A stretch of 64,000 nucleotides of DNA from Bifidobacterium callimiconis (lineage in GTDB: Bacteria > Actinomycetota > Actinomycetes > Actinomycetales > Bifidobacteriaceae). The translations under genes were made by a program, and so were the position numbers. The notes under the pieces are model-generated. The model was not told where the DNA came from, did no database searches, and was given only the letters and a program-made list of their open reading frames with translations. Below are positions 63,058-64,000 of this stretch, in pieces (position 1 is the stretch's first letter; every line of letters starts with the position of its first letter). The stretch covers positions 1 through 64,000 of the forward strand of contig NZ_QXGJ01000004.1 in the NCBI RefSeq assembly GCF_003952005.1. Reading direction: 5' to 3'.

Positions 63058-63744
63058 ATGGAACAGAACCCCGAGAACGCAGCCCAGGGAACCCCTGCGA
63101 ATCCCCAGAATTCTACCGAAAACCCGGAAGCCAAGGTCGAGAAGATGTTTGAGTACGGCTACCGAAAGTCGAACTACGGCCCCGACGAACTGGTGACCGA
63201 CGCCCACGGCAATCCGATCAGCGTGGTGGACGCCATGCTGTCGCCGCACGCGGCCGCTCAGGCGGAGACCGTGACCCCGCACCTGTGCTACTACTCGCCG
63301 CGTATTCCCGGCAACACCGGTTCGGCCATCCGCCTGTGCGCGGTGACCGGCACGATCCTGCATCTGGTGGAACCGCTGGGCTTCAATCTGCGCGACACCA
63401 AGCTGCGCCGCGCCGGCCTGGACTACCACGACATGGCGCATGTGGTGCTGCACCCGAACTTCGAGAATCTGGTGGAGTCGATGCCGAACTCGCGCATCAT
63501 CGCGTTCACCGCGCACGCCACCAAGCTGTACACGGACATCGAGTATCGTCCGACCGACATTCTGCTGTTCGGTCCCGAGCCGGGCAACATTCCCGATCCG
63601 ATGGACATCATGGAGGGGCCGCATGTGGCCGAGCAGGTACGTCTGCCCATGCGCCCGAGCCTGCGCAGTCTGAACCTGACGAATTGCGCGTCGATCGCCA
63701 TCTACGAGGCCTGGCGACAGCTGAATTTCGCCGGCGGCGAGTGA
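63058..63744 (+). CDS. trmL: tRNA (cytidine(34)-2'-O)-methyltransferase, SPOUT family
   Basis: 228 residues. The SPOUT (trefoil-knot) methyltransferase methylates the wobble ribose of certain tRNA-Leu using S-adenosylmethionine. Visible motifs are YYSPRIPGNTGSAIRLCAVTG, LHLVEPLGFNL, LLFGPEPGNIP and the knot segment NLTNCASIAIYEAWRQL. Compared with the E. coli enzyme (about 157 residues) it has about 70 extra N-terminal residues, Asn/Glu-rich and then VEKMFEYGYRKSNYGPDELV. The start has no ribosome site. An earlier ATG in the frame is possible but lacks homology. An inverted-repeat array begins just after the stop. Confidence 0.88.
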   Translation: MEQNPENAAQGTPANPQNSTENPEAKVEKMFEYGYRKSNYGPDELVTDAHGNPISVVDAMLSPHAAAQAETVTPHLCYYSPRIPGNTGSAIRLCAVTGTILHLVEPLGFNLRDTKLRRAGLDYHDMAHVVLHPNFENLVESMPNSRIIAFTAHATKLYTDIEYRPTDILLFGPEPGNIPDPMDIMEGPHVAEQVRLPMRPSLRSLNLTNCASIAIYEAWRQLNFAGGE

Positions 63745-63753
63745 TTTAACCCT

Positions 63754-63890
63754 GGTTCCGGTTCACTCTTCAACAACGGGGTTAAAGAGTGAACTGGAAC
63801 CGTCACACTTTCTTGACAACCACCCTTGGAATTTCAACGATCCGTGTCAGTCTTCCGGTTCACTCTTCGATGGCGTGATCAAAGAGTGAG
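63754..63890. repeat. Inverted-repeat array D (GGTTCACTCTT core)
   Basis: Two hairpins. The first pairs TTCACTCT at 63762 with AGAGTGAA at 63786, with long arms (GGTTCC-GTTCACTCTT-AAC, 19 of 21 matched). The second pairs TTCACTCT at 63859 with AGAGTGAG at 63883. Both have a start-to-start step of exactly 24, as in arrays B and C, but the hairpins are 97 bp apart. It lies just after trmL. Confidence 0.8.
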
Positions 63891-63927
63891 CTGAGTTTAG
63901 CCACGAATCGGGTTTGGGGACTGGTAG

Positions 63928-64000
63928 GAGTTCGAGCCCTCCCTCTGTCACGACATGCGACGTGACATCTCCCTCCCTCGGAGGGAGAACTCCCTTCCCA
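63928..64000. repeat. CTCCC hairpin repeat copy at window edge
   Basis: CTCCCTCT, inner stem GTCACG-ACATGCGA-CGTGAC, ATCTCCCTCCCTCGGAGGGAG. It is the same subtype as the copies near 50130 and 50370. Confidence 0.8.

Overview
This window looks like about 64 kb of a Bifidobacterium (Actinobacteria) chromosome. The base composition is high in G+C. Gene content and gene style fit that genus: a 29-residue AURKAIP1/COX24-type ribosomal protein, SerC and MenA of actinobacterial type, PspC-coupled sensors, NlpC/P60 and CHAP wall hydrolases with Ser/Ala-rich linkers, a DUF4037/DUF4125 pair and AbiEi-type proteins. The species cannot be fixed from sequence alone. No prophage, insertion sequence, CRISPR-Cas locus or replication origin was seen.

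Layout. 1-460: tRNA-Asp, tRNA-Phe and two copies of a dispersed hairpin repeat. 460-4390: thyA-folA-LMW phosphatase, an OsmC protein and a tandem universal stress protein. 4660-7470: three secreted wall hydrolases (two NlpC/P60 paralogs and one CHAP). 7810-15430: serC, manA, a DUF2530 protein, a SenX3-like kinase lacking its phosphoacceptor His, phoU, gpmA and menA. 15650-25200: an FHS-type sugar transporter, lysS, tRNA-Pro, an AraJ-like MFS, TPR-DUF4037, DUF4125 and gdhA. 25360-30440: a PspC membrane protein and partner, divergent from a PspC-sensor kinase and NarL-type regulator. 30790-38350: metallophosphoesterase, HAD phosphatase, nucleotidyltransferase-like protein, tRNA-Ser, MFS, serS, diacylglycerol-kinase-family protein. 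38440-43550: a LicT/BglF antitermination-controlled PTS operon and pgm. 43680-53240: a heme-acquisition-like locus (HtaA-domain surface proteins plus HmuTUV). 54220-56700: an AbiEi/DUF559 protein between two periodic inverted-repeat arrays, then rnhA. 56900-63750: rpiA, bS22-type protein, radA, two anchored secreted proteins, mutY, trmL, then another inverted-repeat array.

How it works together. The carbohydrate genes (bglF, licT, pgm, manA, gpmA, rpiA, FHS transporter) serve sugar uptake and central metabolism. PhoU and the altered kinase diverge from a region with GTTCACC-type direct repeats like actinobacterial PhoP boxes. The heme locus is the largest accessory block. An orphan menA 30 kb away raises the possibility of scavenging both heme and quinone precursor.

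Three sequence patterns stand out. (1) Alternating inverted-repeat arrays with an exact 24/28-bp (52-bp) rhythm but a different core sequence at each locus. (2) A dispersed CTCCC(C)TC hairpin repeat whose inner stem varies with compensation. (3) A consistent TAnnnT box 6-8 nt before the ATG of many genes lacking a Shine-Dalgarno sequence, indicating widespread leaderless transcripts; it was used here to choose starts.
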